DNA of 64,000 bases from Bacteroidales bacterium (GTDB taxonomy: Bacteria > Bacteroidota > Bacteroidia > Bacteroidales > TTA-H9). The notes under the pieces are model-generated. The model had not been told where the DNA came from and ran no database searches. It saw only the letters and a list, made by a program, of their open reading frames with translations. The DNA lies in contig JAQVCV010000016.1 in assembly GCA_028689615.1 (NCBI GenBank), positions 1 through 64,000 on the forward strand. Reading direction: 5' to 3'. Within the stretch, counting starts at the first letter, position 1; each line of letters begins with the position of its first letter. Below, in pieces: positions 45,725-53,275 of the stretch. The position numbers were made by a program, and so were the translations under genes.

Positions 45725-46636
45725 TTAGTGGTGTTTTTGTTGGAAGAGTGCCGGCTGTTCCTGTATCACTTCAAGGGTGGTCTGGCGTCCGAGGATGAAC
45801 GTCAGGTTGCGCGGCTGATGTCCGGCAGGGAACCCGAAAAGCACCGGGAAATCGTAACCGGCTACTGCATCGGCCACAATCTCTTCGGCGGTCATTCCAA
45901 AGGGGGAGGCTCCATCGAACATGTTGTTGAAATGGCCTACCACCAGCCCCTTCAGTTTGTCAAGTTTTCCGGCTCTTTTCAGGGTGTGCATCATCCTGTC
46001 GATCCGGTAAAGGTGCTCGCCCACATCTTCAACAAACAGGATTTTCCCGGCTGTCACCGTCTCCGATTCCGATCCGAGTAAGGCAGTGAGGAGGGTGAGG
46101 TTACCGCCTGTGATGGTGGCCTGAGCCTTACCAGGCCGGTTGAGCGGGTGCCAGGGGATGGTAAACGAAGGGGCATGGCCACGCAGCACCTCCAGCAACG
46201 ACTCTACAGGCTCATCAGGCTCGCAATCGAGGGGGAAGCTGTTGGGCATTACCCCATGAAGGGTTTCAACCCCCAGGTTGTGGAGGTGGTTGTGAAGTAC
46301 GGTGATGTCGCTGAAACCGGCTATCCATCGGGGGTTTTTAAGAAACCGGCTGAAGTCGAGTTTGTCAATGATCCGTATCAGGCCATAGCCCCCGCGAGCC
46401 ATCAGTATGGCGCGGCACGTGGTGTCGTCGAGAGCCTCCTGAAGGTCGGCAATGCGTTGTTCGTCGGTGCCGGCAAAAGGGCCCGTCTCTTCGTAGAGGC
46501 TCGAACCAACGCTAATTCTGAATCCTTGGTAGCGAAGCAGTTTAATGGCCGAATCAACATTCACAGGACTCACTTTTCCTGAGGGAGCCACTACATGGAT
46601 CAAATCGGCAGGCGATAATGGGAATGGGGTTTTCAT
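45725..46636 (-). CDS. LD-carboxypeptidase (peptidase S66)
   Basis: A 303-aa cytoplasmic serine peptidase of the LdcA family that removes the terminal D-Ala from muramoyl tetrapeptides during wall recycling. The catalytic triad can be placed: Ser109 (IAGFSDIT), Glu203 (FVEDVGE) and His273 (PAGHQPRN); MARGGYGLIRI precedes the nucleophile as in the family. First in a tight three-gene unit with yraN and the AlkD-like gene; a TATATTTG box lies 20 bp upstream (46663-46656). Confidence 0.92.
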   Translation of the reverse strand: MKTPFPLSPADLIHVVAPSGKVSPVNVDSAIKLLRYQGFRISVGSSLYEETGPFAGTDEQRIADLQEALDDTTCRAILMARGGYGLIRIIDKLDFSRFLKNPRWIAGFSDITVLHNHLHNLGVETLHGVMPNSFPLDCEPDEPVESLLEVLRGHAPSFTIPWHPLNRPGKAQATITGGNLTLLTALLGSESETVTAGKILFVEDVGEHLYRIDRMMHTLKRAGKLDKLKGLVVGHFNNMFDGASPFGMTAEEIVADAVAGYDFPVLFGFPAGHQPRNLTFILGRQTTLEVIQEQPALFQQKHH

Positions 46637-46655
46637 AACAACAATTTAGTTCTGG

Positions 46656-46663
46656 CAAATATA
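46656..46663 (-). promoter_or_regulatory. Candidate -7 box (TATATTTG) of the LD-carboxypeptidase operon
   Basis: Exact TAnnTTTG match on the minus strand, 20 bp before the ATG at 46636. Confidence 0.4.
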
Positions 46664-46790
46664 CATGAAATCGCCTTTACACACAGACGAATAAAAATCG
46701 AACCAGTGGATTATCGGTTAGTTCAGGTCTGTTTTAAGAGGCTTAACAGCAGAAACAAAGTCATGAATTGACTCTTGCACCTCGCGAAGC

Positions 46791-46875
46791 AGCCCTGAAA
46801 GGGCTCCATACGTCAGCGTGGGGTGAAACCCCACGCTGCACAGGGCCTCATGAGGAGATAGAGCCCTGAAGGGGC
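46791..46875. repeat. REP-like palindromic cluster
   Basis: AGCCC-TGAAA-GGGCT at 46791-46805 is followed by a perfect 11-bp stem (arm CAGCGTGGGGT, loop GAA) at 46814-46838 and then GAGCCCTGAAGGGGC near 46861. The arrangement resembles intergenic repeat families seen in other Bacteroidota. No gene is present. Confidence 0.75.
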
Positions 46876-46905
46876 GAAATAAAAAATCCGGCTAAGTGTT
46901 TGCCG

Positions 46906-47411
46906 GACGGGTATTCTTTTACCGCAAAGCTCGCTAAGACAAGACGCTAAGAACGCTAAGATTTTTCGACGGGTATTTTTAAGACCGCTGAGATGCCTGC
47001 GTCATCTGCCGGACGCTAATGCTAACGGGTAATGCACGTCCAGTCAGCACGAAGTGCCTTAGCGGTCCCAAAATCCGAGTCCGACATCTTGGCGATCTTG
47101 GCGAGAAGTTATCTTTGCGGTCTTAGCGGTTAAAAACAAACCAGCGCGAAGCGCGGGTGATGAAAGCTGTTTCCTGCAAGAGACGGGTATTCTTTCACCG
47201 CAAAGCTCGCTAAGACAAGACGCTAAGAACGCTAAGATTTTCCGACGGGTATGGTTAAGACCGCGGAGATGCCTGCGTCATCTATCGGACGTAGATGCTA
47301 ACGGGTATTGCACGTCCAGACAGCACGAAGTGCTTTCGCGGTCTTAAAAATCTGTGTCCGGTATCTTGGCGATCTTTGAGGTAAAAATAACACCAGCGCA
47401 AAGCGCGGGTG
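46906..47411. repeat. Pair of ~240-bp direct repeats built on CGCTAAGA units
   Basis: Copy A (46906-47159) and copy B (47182-47411) both begin GACGGGTATTCTTT, pass through ACCGCAAAGCTCGCTAAGAC and end GCGCGGGTG. Inside, CGCTAAGAC, CGCTAAGAA and CGCTAAGAT recur at about 10-nt spacing. The two copies differ by small indels. No reading frame is supported. Confidence 0.88.
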
Positions 47412-47752
47412 CACAAGTTCGAAGATTTGAAAATCAAGACAGCGAATCATGCATAAGTTCAGTTCTGTTTTTAACAAGGATTTATAGGAGAAATGTAAAA
47501 AAAAGGATTAAGGCGTGTATTTCAAAAAAAATGTCGCCGTTATACGCAATCAGTTTGATTTTATGCACAAGGTAGTAATTCCGGGCGTGCATGAGATCGC
47601 TTTGCTAGTTGCTACTCCGCTACAGGTCAAACTTCCCCACGATTTACCTTCGGTGAGATTTGTTCGGCATGAACCGCTTCTAATGGCAAAGGGGCGGTAT
47701 TTATAAGGTTCAATGCTTGCCATTTTCACTAACAGGCTGTTTATTGATACTC
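47412..47752. other. AT-rich spacer without a recognised gene
   Basis: About 340 bp containing the left copy of the direct repeat that flanks the DUF4143 ATPase. Two short reading frames here have no recognisable features and are not called. Confidence 0.5.
47561..47612. repeat. Left direct repeat flanking the DUF4143 ATPase gene
   Basis: TTATGCACAA, a 12-nt spacer and GGGCGTGCATGAGATCGCTT recur at 49076-49127 in the same order and spacing, the latter block with a single change. Confidence 0.75.
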
Positions 47753-48979
47753 CTATAATTGAGCATTTGTAAAGCTTAAAAGCCAGTCGATTGCATTAAT
47801 CTGTTTCACTCCGTTATGGTTACCTGTTTCGAAATCCATAGTGATAATTAATCTTTCGTTAAAGTCTGGAATTTTTTTAAATGGAGCTAGTTCCCGTTCA
47901 AGTGTTTTTTGCTCTTTTACTGTATATGCCACTTGAATATACTGTGTGTAGCCCTCTTTGTTTCGAACAACGAAATCAACTTCAAGATTATCTGTTTTTC
48001 CTATCCAGACTTGGTAATTACGACGAAGTAATTCAAGAAATATCACATTTTCAAGCAAATGCCCTGCATCAGATGTAAGTTCTTTCCCCAGAAGAGCATA
48101 TCGCAACCCTAAATCGACAAGATAGTATTTTTCTTGAGTGGCCAAATGTTGTTTTCCTTTTATATCGTAACGGTTTACTTTATAAAAAAGATAGGATTCC
48201 ACAAGCGTATCAATGTATTTTGATACTGTTTTATTGTCAATTTTTTTGCCATTTGCAGTAAGAACTTTTGCAATATTTCTGGCCGAAACGCTTGAACCTA
48301 TACTATCAATCAGAAAATTGACGACTTCATGATAAGATATTTCATAATATATTGTATGTCTTTTCTGTATGTCATTCTTGTATATGTTTTGAAAAACGGT
48401 TTTTAGATATTCGTAGGCATAACTTTCTCCAGATTCAATGAATCCGACAGATTCAGGGAACCCTCCGGTTCTGATATAGTTAGCAAAAGCACGGTCGGGA
48501 GTTGAAGTTTTGCCTGTAAATTCCAGGTATTCGGCGAAAGAGAATGGTAAAACATTGACTTCAAAAGATCTGCCTGTGAGTATAGTTGCTAATTCGCTTG
48601 ATAAAAGATAAGCGTTAGAACCGGTTACATATAAATCTACGTTTTGAGTAACATACAACCCTTCAAGCAGTTTTTCAAACTCGGGAACGTTTTGAACTTC
48701 GTCGATAAAAACATAATTTGTTACACTTTCGTGCAACCTTGTTTTGATGTAGTCGTAAATTTCTTTCCAGTTTTTTTCAGCAAGAAAGCGAAATTCAGGT
48801 AAATCCATATTGATGGAAATAATCGAAGCCCTTGAATCTTTTTCCCTTAACAATTCCTGAAATTGTAAGAGTAAAGTCGATTTTCCTGCACGACGAACTC
48901 CTGTAACAACTTTTATAAAATTCTTGTCTTTCAGAACAAGAAGTTTATCCAGCAATACTTTCCTTAAAATTTTTGGCAT
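47753..48979 (-). CDS. AAA ATPase with DUF4143 domain
   Basis: A 408-aa protein. The AAA_14 domain has Walker A GVRRAGKSTLLLQF (~26-39) and Walker B YVFIDEVQNV (~94-103). The C-terminal DUF4143 (~205-370) contains KYYLVDLGLRYALLG and, near the end, the nuclease-like LEVDFVVRNKEGYTQYIQVA (D..D-like and Q residues). This family is common in anaerobes, often as accessory genes in variable copy number; the function is unclear. Base composition is AT-richer than the core genes, and near-identical sequence blocks flank it, suggesting acquisition or insertion. Confidence 0.88.
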   Translation of the reverse strand: MPKILRKVLLDKLLVLKDKNFIKVVTGVRRAGKSTLLLQFQELLREKDSRASIISINMDLPEFRFLAEKNWKEIYDYIKTRLHESVTNYVFIDEVQNVPEFEKLLEGLYVTQNVDLYVTGSNAYLLSSELATILTGRSFEVNVLPFSFAEYLEFTGKTSTPDRAFANYIRTGGFPESVGFIESGESYAYEYLKTVFQNIYKNDIQKRHTIYYEISYHEVVNFLIDSIGSSVSARNIAKVLTANGKKIDNKTVSKYIDTLVESYLFYKVNRYDIKGKQHLATQEKYYLVDLGLRYALLGKELTSDAGHLLENVIFLELLRRNYQVWIGKTDNLEVDFVVRNKEGYTQYIQVAYTVKEQKTLERELAPFKKIPDFNERLIITMDFETGNHNGVKQINAIDWLLSFTNAQL

Positions 48980-49075
48980 CTGGTTATCTTCAATTTATAC
49001 CGCAAAGATAATGAATATTCCTCAAAGTATCAATTTTACCTAAGTTTGAGGAATTTTTACAGAATTGGCATGAAT

Positions 49076-49127
49076 TTATGCACAAAGCAATTGCCACGGG
49101 CGTGCATGAGATCGCTTAGCTAGTTGC
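49076..49127. repeat. Right direct repeat flanking the DUF4143 ATPase gene
   Basis: Matches 47561-47612 at the same internal spacing; see that entry. Confidence 0.75.
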
Positions 49128-49165
49128 GAAAATAGCTTGCGTCTGGTGGCTCGGTACGATCTTCG

Positions 49166-49234
49166 TCCCGAGAGTGAAGCGACTTTAGTCCCGAGAGCGA
49201 AGCGACTATAGTCCCGAGAGCGAAGCGATTAGCT
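49166..49234. repeat. Three tandem 23-nt hairpin units (TCCCGAGAGYGAAGCGAYT)
   Basis: Units begin at 49166, 49189 and 49212. The second can fold as TAGTC..GACTA around CCGAGAGCGAAGC. The inner GAG..GAAGCGA resembles the loops of the hairpins inserted in the RHS fragment just downstream. Confidence 0.75.
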
Positions 49235-49247
49235 TCGCTGAGAATAG

Positions 49248-49275
49248 TTCGGGATTCGGGATTCGGGATTCGGGA
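49248..49275. repeat. (TTCGGGA)4 heptamer repeat
   Basis: Four perfect copies in tandem. TTCGGGA is also an arm sequence of hairpins in the adjacent RHS fragment. Confidence 0.9.
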
Positions 49276-49823
49276 TTACCTTCGGTGAGAATAGTTCGGG
49301 AAACCGCCTCAAATGGCTCAGGATCGGCACTTATAAGGCTCAAATGCTTCGCATTTTCACTAAGACGCGGTATATAAAGTTCAATGCTGTGGATTTTCAC
49401 CAAGTCGGGGTAAATTTTTTCGGATTTGCATTGATGATGGGAGATATTTCATAGCTTTGCCCGTCATTCACTTCTCACGATGAACATAGCCAACCGCAGT
49501 ATTGCTTCCCAGGCAAGTCACCCGCAAGGGATGCCCGGAACCGCTGTGCCCGGTCGTGGCCGAACCAGGCGAAGGAAGGCCCCAATCATCGGGCGGAATA
49601 GATCATCCTGTAGTCACCCGCTTCTACAGCCCAGGTTGCAACCAAATGGCCCGCTGATCCCGACGAAAACCTTCTTAGCCAATGGCCTCGAAAACCTCTC
49701 GAAACCCGCAGCCGGCACCATCCAAAAGATCCACTACCTCACCGGTGGCGATGGCTCGCTGTTTGCCATGTACGTGATTGACCAGAACAACGAAGGGGAG
49801 ATGTACTACATCTATACCGACCA

Positions 49824-49843
49824 TACTTCGACTTCGCTCAGTA
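49824..49843. repeat. Palindromic insert 1 (TACT-loop-AGTA)
   Basis: Loop on the minus strand GAGCGAAGTCGA. It sits in a 24-bp in-frame addition (TSTSLSTG) between TDH and LGSPNL. Confidence 0.6.
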
Positions 49844-49924
49844 CAGGTTTGGGCTCTCCCAACCTCATCACCGATGCCGGGTGCAATGTGGTGCAGGAGT
49901 TGAGTTTTGACGCGTGTTGCGTGA

Positions 49925-49988
49925 AACCTGGGTTTTGTGAGCACAGCGAAACAAAACCCCTGGTTGAACCAATCCCGAGCCTTCGGGA
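49925..49988. repeat. Palindromic insert 2 (two hairpins)
   Basis: The first hairpin has arm GGGTTTTG paired with CAAAACCC, extended by AACC/GGTT, and loop TGAGCACAGCGAAA (49925-49965). The second is TCCCGA-GCCT-TCGGGA (49973-49988). Together they replace WGR of the RHS core by 27 residues. Confidence 0.7.
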
Positions 49989-50085
49989 GGGGAATAGGCG
50001 CGATCCAGGCACTTGGCAGCCCTACACGTCCCTCGCCTCTATCCCCTCGTCCCTGATTGATCGCGGTTTCACGTTCCATAGCCTG

Positions 50086-50107
50086 CCCCGTGAGGAACGA
50101 AACGGGG
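50086..50107. repeat. Palindromic insert 3 (CCCCGT-loop-ACGGGG)
   Basis: Six-bp arms, loop GAGGAACGAA. It adds nine residues (SLPREERNG) between TFH and EHL compared with TMHEHL in the intact RHS. Confidence 0.7.
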
Positions 50108-50140
50108 AGCACCTCTATCCGTTCACACTCATCAACATGT

Positions 50141-50178
50141 TGAGCGCAGCGAAATCCCGCAGCGAAGCGTATGCGGGA
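50141..50178. repeat. Palindromic insert 4 (TCCCGCA-loop-TGCGGGA)
   Basis: Seven-bp arms (50155-50161 and 50172-50178), preceded by TGAGCGCAGCGAAA, which equals the loop of insert 2 at 13 of 14 bases. It adds 13 residues between NM and KGRV. Confidence 0.7.
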
Positions 50179-50198
50179 AAAGGCCGCGTTGGAGTTTA

Positions 50199-50224
50199 TC
50201 CCGAGAGGTGTAACCGATTCGGGA
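50199..50224. repeat. Palindromic insert 5 (TCCCGA-loop-TCGGGA)
   Basis: Six-bp arms with loop GAGGTGTAACCGAT, in an in-frame addition within the RVYDPLVG core motif. Confidence 0.65.
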
Positions 50225-50584
50225 ACCCGCTGGTAGGCCGCTTCCTCTCCGCCTACCCGTTTATCCAGGCTCCGGAGTTCAGCCTCAGCTTCAACCGTTA
50301 CAGCTATTGCCTCAACAACCCCCTTCTCTATACCGATCCCACGGGTTTCTTTGCCGAAGGACCCGATGTTGATGCTTCTGGTCTCAGCAACAACTTCGAT
50401 GGAAGCAACGATTTGGTAGTAACCCAGTCGTCCCTTTCCACTTTGGCACCTATAGCCGTGAGATGGATGTTTGTTCACATGAGTTGGTTTCTGCGTCCAC
50501 AATGTTTACTGAAGATTGCAGATAACAAGGCATATAAGAAAAAATCACATTCAATCTAATATTTATTTCTCAAAATTTAATTCA

Positions 50585-52588
50585 ATGAAACGAATACACA
50601 AATTCCTGCTATTGTTTGCTCTTTTAAATACTTTAACCGGTAATGTGAAGGCTCAATGGACACCAACCAACAGTCAGTTATGCCCAATGATCAATTCTAT
50701 GCAGGCTGACAGCAATTACACCTATATCGGCAGTCAGAATGGCGTTTTAGTTTCGCACGATGATGGGAATACATGGAACCGCATTGGTTTACTGAACGAG
50801 GAGGTGCGTGAAGTTCATCTGTTCGACAACAAAATCTTTGTTCTTTCAAATATGTATGGCGTGAAAATGTCGCCCGATATGGGAAATACATGGCTTCCGG
50901 TCCCGGGGTTGTATTATGAATGGGTATCCACAATCGCCATCAGCGACACAACGATGTACGCAGGGACCTATCAAAATGTATTCAGGTCGTATGATCGGGG
51001 CTCTACCTGGGAGAGCCTGAACAACGGTGCCATTATGGGCACGGTTACCTGCATTGCAACCAAAGGGGACAACATTTACGCCGGTACCGATGGATCAGGG
51101 CTTTTCCGTTCGAGTAACAATGGTCTGACCTGGATAAAAATGACGGCCGGTCTGAGTAGCTACGACATGAATATGCTGTTGGTTGACAACAACAAGATCT
51201 TTTTGGCCACTACAGGTGGTTTGTTCGTATCGTTAAATAGCGGCTCTAGTTGGTCTTTGATAAACGGTGGCCTGGGGAATACTTCGGTAAACTCCGTGTG
51301 CATTTCAAACGACTACATGTTTGCAAGCACCACCGAAAGAGGGGTATTGCGGTCCGCCGACAATGGAGCGACATGGGAACAGGCCAACAATGGTCTTGTT
51401 GGGAATACGATAAACGATATTGTTGTGAATAATGGAAAAACGATGGCCGTGGGTTCTGGTTTTTTTATTTCAACCAACTATGGTGACACATGGGAATACA
51501 GAAACACCGGGATGGCCGTTTTCAGAGCCAATTGCTTTGGTGATTTTCACGACCGGCTCATATGCGGATTAAACGACCACATTGCCTATAGTGATGACAG
51601 AGGGCATTCGTGGAATAGTATCAATCTGCCCTACAGCCTGAATTCCTATTGTATTGAAAAAAACGACAGTTTGATTTTCCTTGGTACTTCGAACGGCTTT
51701 TTTGTTTCATCGGACAGCGGGCTTTCATGGAGCCCCCGCAATACCGGTCTCTACCACCCTTCTATTATCAGCTTGTTGAAAACCAGCGAAGGCCTTTTCG
51801 CCGGAACTTCTGAAGGGGGTGCCTATTACTCATCTGATAACGGGATGCATTGGACGGCAAGAAACTCGGGTATAGAAACATCATACGTATCCTGCTTTCT
51901 GCCTGTGGAAAACGGATTGCTCGCCGGCACCTCCGGGGGGGGCATTTATTGGTCAAACAACAACGGGGGAACCTGGACGGCCATGCCAACTACCGGTCTG
52001 CCACAATGGGTATGGGGACTGGTTAACCACCATGGCCAGCTTTTTGCCGCAACCGCTATCGGATTGTATTCCTCAGCTGATGATGGAAATACCTGGTCTT
52101 TAACAGGAAATGGGTTGTGGGAAGTGGGAGTAAGATTGTTGAAAAGTGTTGACAATGCCCTCTTTCTGACAAATGAAGCAGGCTTTTTTGTGTCGCTCGA
52201 CAATGGGCTGAACTGGTCGGCGGCGGCAGAAGGGTTACAAAATCATGAGATCGCCTCCCTACACCGTGTCGACAACAATTTAATAGCCGGAACAAGCCAC
52301 AACGGAGTCTGGATGCGACCCTTTAGCAATATATTGCCAGTTGCAGAGATATCAAGTCCTGCAGAAGTTTCGGTTTGGCCAAACCCGGCTACAAATTTCG
52401 TTAATATCAAAATGAACAGACATAATCCTGTCATGGCAATCCTCTTTGATGCCATTGGATGCGAACTCGGTCGATTCCAATTTACCGACAACCATTGCCT
52501 GAGCATTTCACATTTACCCGCTGGTCTGTATTATTTAAAGCTATGCACCGGTCAAAACGTTAATGTAATGAGACTTGTAAAGCAATAA
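50585..52588 (+). CDS. BNR/Asp-box beta-propeller protein with T9SS sorting domain
   Basis: A 667-aa secreted protein from the ATG at 50585 (MKRIHKFLLLFALLNTLTG signal peptide); an in-frame start at 50516 is less likely. Residues ~30-580 contain repeated S.D.G.TW Asp-box motifs (VSHDDGNTW, RSSNNGLTW, YSSDNGMHW, YSSADDGNTW and others, roughly every 40-45 residues), forming one or more beta-propellers of the sialidase/Ycf48-like shape without the sialidase catalytic triad. The C-terminal ~80 residues are a T9SS sorting domain (VSVWPNPATNFVNI .. LPAGLYYLKL). It overlaps no other gene and begins 25 bp after the orphan RHS frame. Function unknown. Confidence 0.85.
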   Translation: MKRIHKFLLLFALLNTLTGNVKAQWTPTNSQLCPMINSMQADSNYTYIGSQNGVLVSHDDGNTWNRIGLLNEEVREVHLFDNKIFVLSNMYGVKMSPDMGNTWLPVPGLYYEWVSTIAISDTTMYAGTYQNVFRSYDRGSTWESLNNGAIMGTVTCIATKGDNIYAGTDGSGLFRSSNNGLTWIKMTAGLSSYDMNMLLVDNNKIFLATTGGLFVSLNSGSSWSLINGGLGNTSVNSVCISNDYMFASTTERGVLRSADNGATWEQANNGLVGNTINDIVVNNGKTMAVGSGFFISTNYGDTWEYRNTGMAVFRANCFGDFHDRLICGLNDHIAYSDDRGHSWNSINLPYSLNSYCIEKNDSLIFLGTSNGFFVSSDSGLSWSPRNTGLYHPSIISLLKTSEGLFAGTSEGGAYYSSDNGMHWTARNSGIETSYVSCFLPVENGLLAGTSGGGIYWSNNNGGTWTAMPTTGLPQWVWGLVNHHGQLFAATAIGLYSSADDGNTWSLTGNGLWEVGVRLLKSVDNALFLTNEAGFFVSLDNGLNWSAAAEGLQNHEIASLHRVDNNLIAGTSHNGVWMRPFSNILPVAEISSPAEVSVWPNPATNFVNIKMNRHNPVMAILFDAIGCELGRFQFTDNHCLSISHLPAGLYYLKLCTGQNVNVMRLVKQ

Positions 52589-52639
52589 GGTCAGGATGCA
52601 TTCCCAAAATTCATTGGAAAGTTGACATATTTTACAATC

Positions 52640-53073
52640 TAAACCGAGCTGCCATTGCCTGAACCTGGGCAGCAGCAGTTACAAGCGATCCGGTACTGTG
52701 AATCCCGGTTCGTTAGCTAAAGCCAGGGGATTGACGGTAACGGTGAGCCCCAACCCGTCGAAAGAATGGGCTGTGCTCAGTTACACCCTGCCGCTTACCG
52801 AAACTCGGGCTGTTCCGGGAATAACCGATGCGCAGGGAAAGCTGGTCGGAACCTATGCCCTGCAGGGCAGGCAGGGACAGAAGCTATGGGATACCCGAAG
52901 CAGGAACCCTGGCCCTAAGCGACCTCTCGGGCCGCGTGGTGCTGAGGCAACCGCTTACCGAAACTCTCTCCACTGTGGATTGCTCACGGTTGGTGGAGGG
53001 GGTTTACTTTTGGAGGGTAGAACTCGACTATACAAGCGTGAGCGGAAAACTAATTATTAGGGGCGAGAGGTGA
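52640..53073 (+). pseudogene. Remnant of a T9SS type A sorting domain gene
   Basis: One frame encodes LTVTVSPNPSKEWAVLSYTL .. YALQGRQGQKLWDTRS up to about 52900; a +1 shift then gives GTLALSDLSGRVVLRQPL, LVEGVYFWRVELDY and SGKLIIRGER ending at the stop at 53071-53073. The two parts together form a T9SS C-terminal domain; the remaining upstream gene is missing. Its end adjoins the hexamer tract and the IS element. Confidence 0.75.
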
Positions 53074-53152
53074 GGGGCAAGAGGCGGGAGGCGAGATGGG
53101 GAAAAGCGGAGAAGGGTGAGAGCCAACGCCAATCCCGATCGCTATCGAAAAA

Positions 53153-53254
53153 GCCAACGCCAACGCCAACGCCAACGCCAAAGCCAAAGCCAAAGCCAAA
53201 GCCAAAGCCAAAGCCAAAGCCAAAGCCAAAGCCAAAGCTAACGCCAACACCAAA
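53153..53254. repeat. Hexanucleotide array (GCCAAC)4(GCCAAA)10 plus variants
   Basis: Four GCCAAC units at 53153-53176, ten GCCAAA units at 53177-53236 and degenerate units to 53254. It reads as Pro-Thr/Pro-Lys in one frame but is not part of a supported gene. Confidence 0.95.
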
Positions 53255-53275
53255 GCCAGCGCCTCCCGATCGACA

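Larger units (their letters stand above)
48980..49479. other. Repeat-rich non-coding spacer
   Basis: About 500 bp with the right copy of the ATPase-flanking repeat, three 23-nt hairpin-forming units and four TTCGGGA heptamers. No gene is supported. Confidence 0.6.
49480..50559 (+). pseudogene. Orphan RHS core/tip fragment with palindromic in-frame insertions
   Basis: A 359-codon open frame. From about residue 70 it matches an RHS core: IHYLTGGDGSLFAMYVI, MYYIYTDH, LGSPNLITD, FDA, RDPGTWQPY, and then PLVGRFL..PFIQAPEFSLSF and NRYSYCLNNPLLYTDPTGFF. The last 183 bp of the core (50233-50415) agree with 63501-63683 at about 94% by eye, then the sequence diverges after FDGSNDL into a unique 47-codon tail. 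Compared with the intact RHS at the right edge, several insertions of 24-80 bp keep the frame, each with a hairpin. The first ~60 residues resemble nothing and the SADPF Asp is Tyr. It lacks a promoter and the upstream RHS parts, so it is probably a displaced, inactive cassette; the open frame leaves expression possible. Confidence 0.7.

Noticed and set aside
47354..47706. Short plus-strand frames of 60-73 codons before the ATPase gene
   Set aside because: They run across the CGCTAAGA repeat and the flanking direct repeat, have no recognisable content and differ between repeat copies.
49166..49275. Possible CRISPR array
   Set aside because: Units of 23 and 7 nt are directly joined with no unique spacers, and no cas genes are present.
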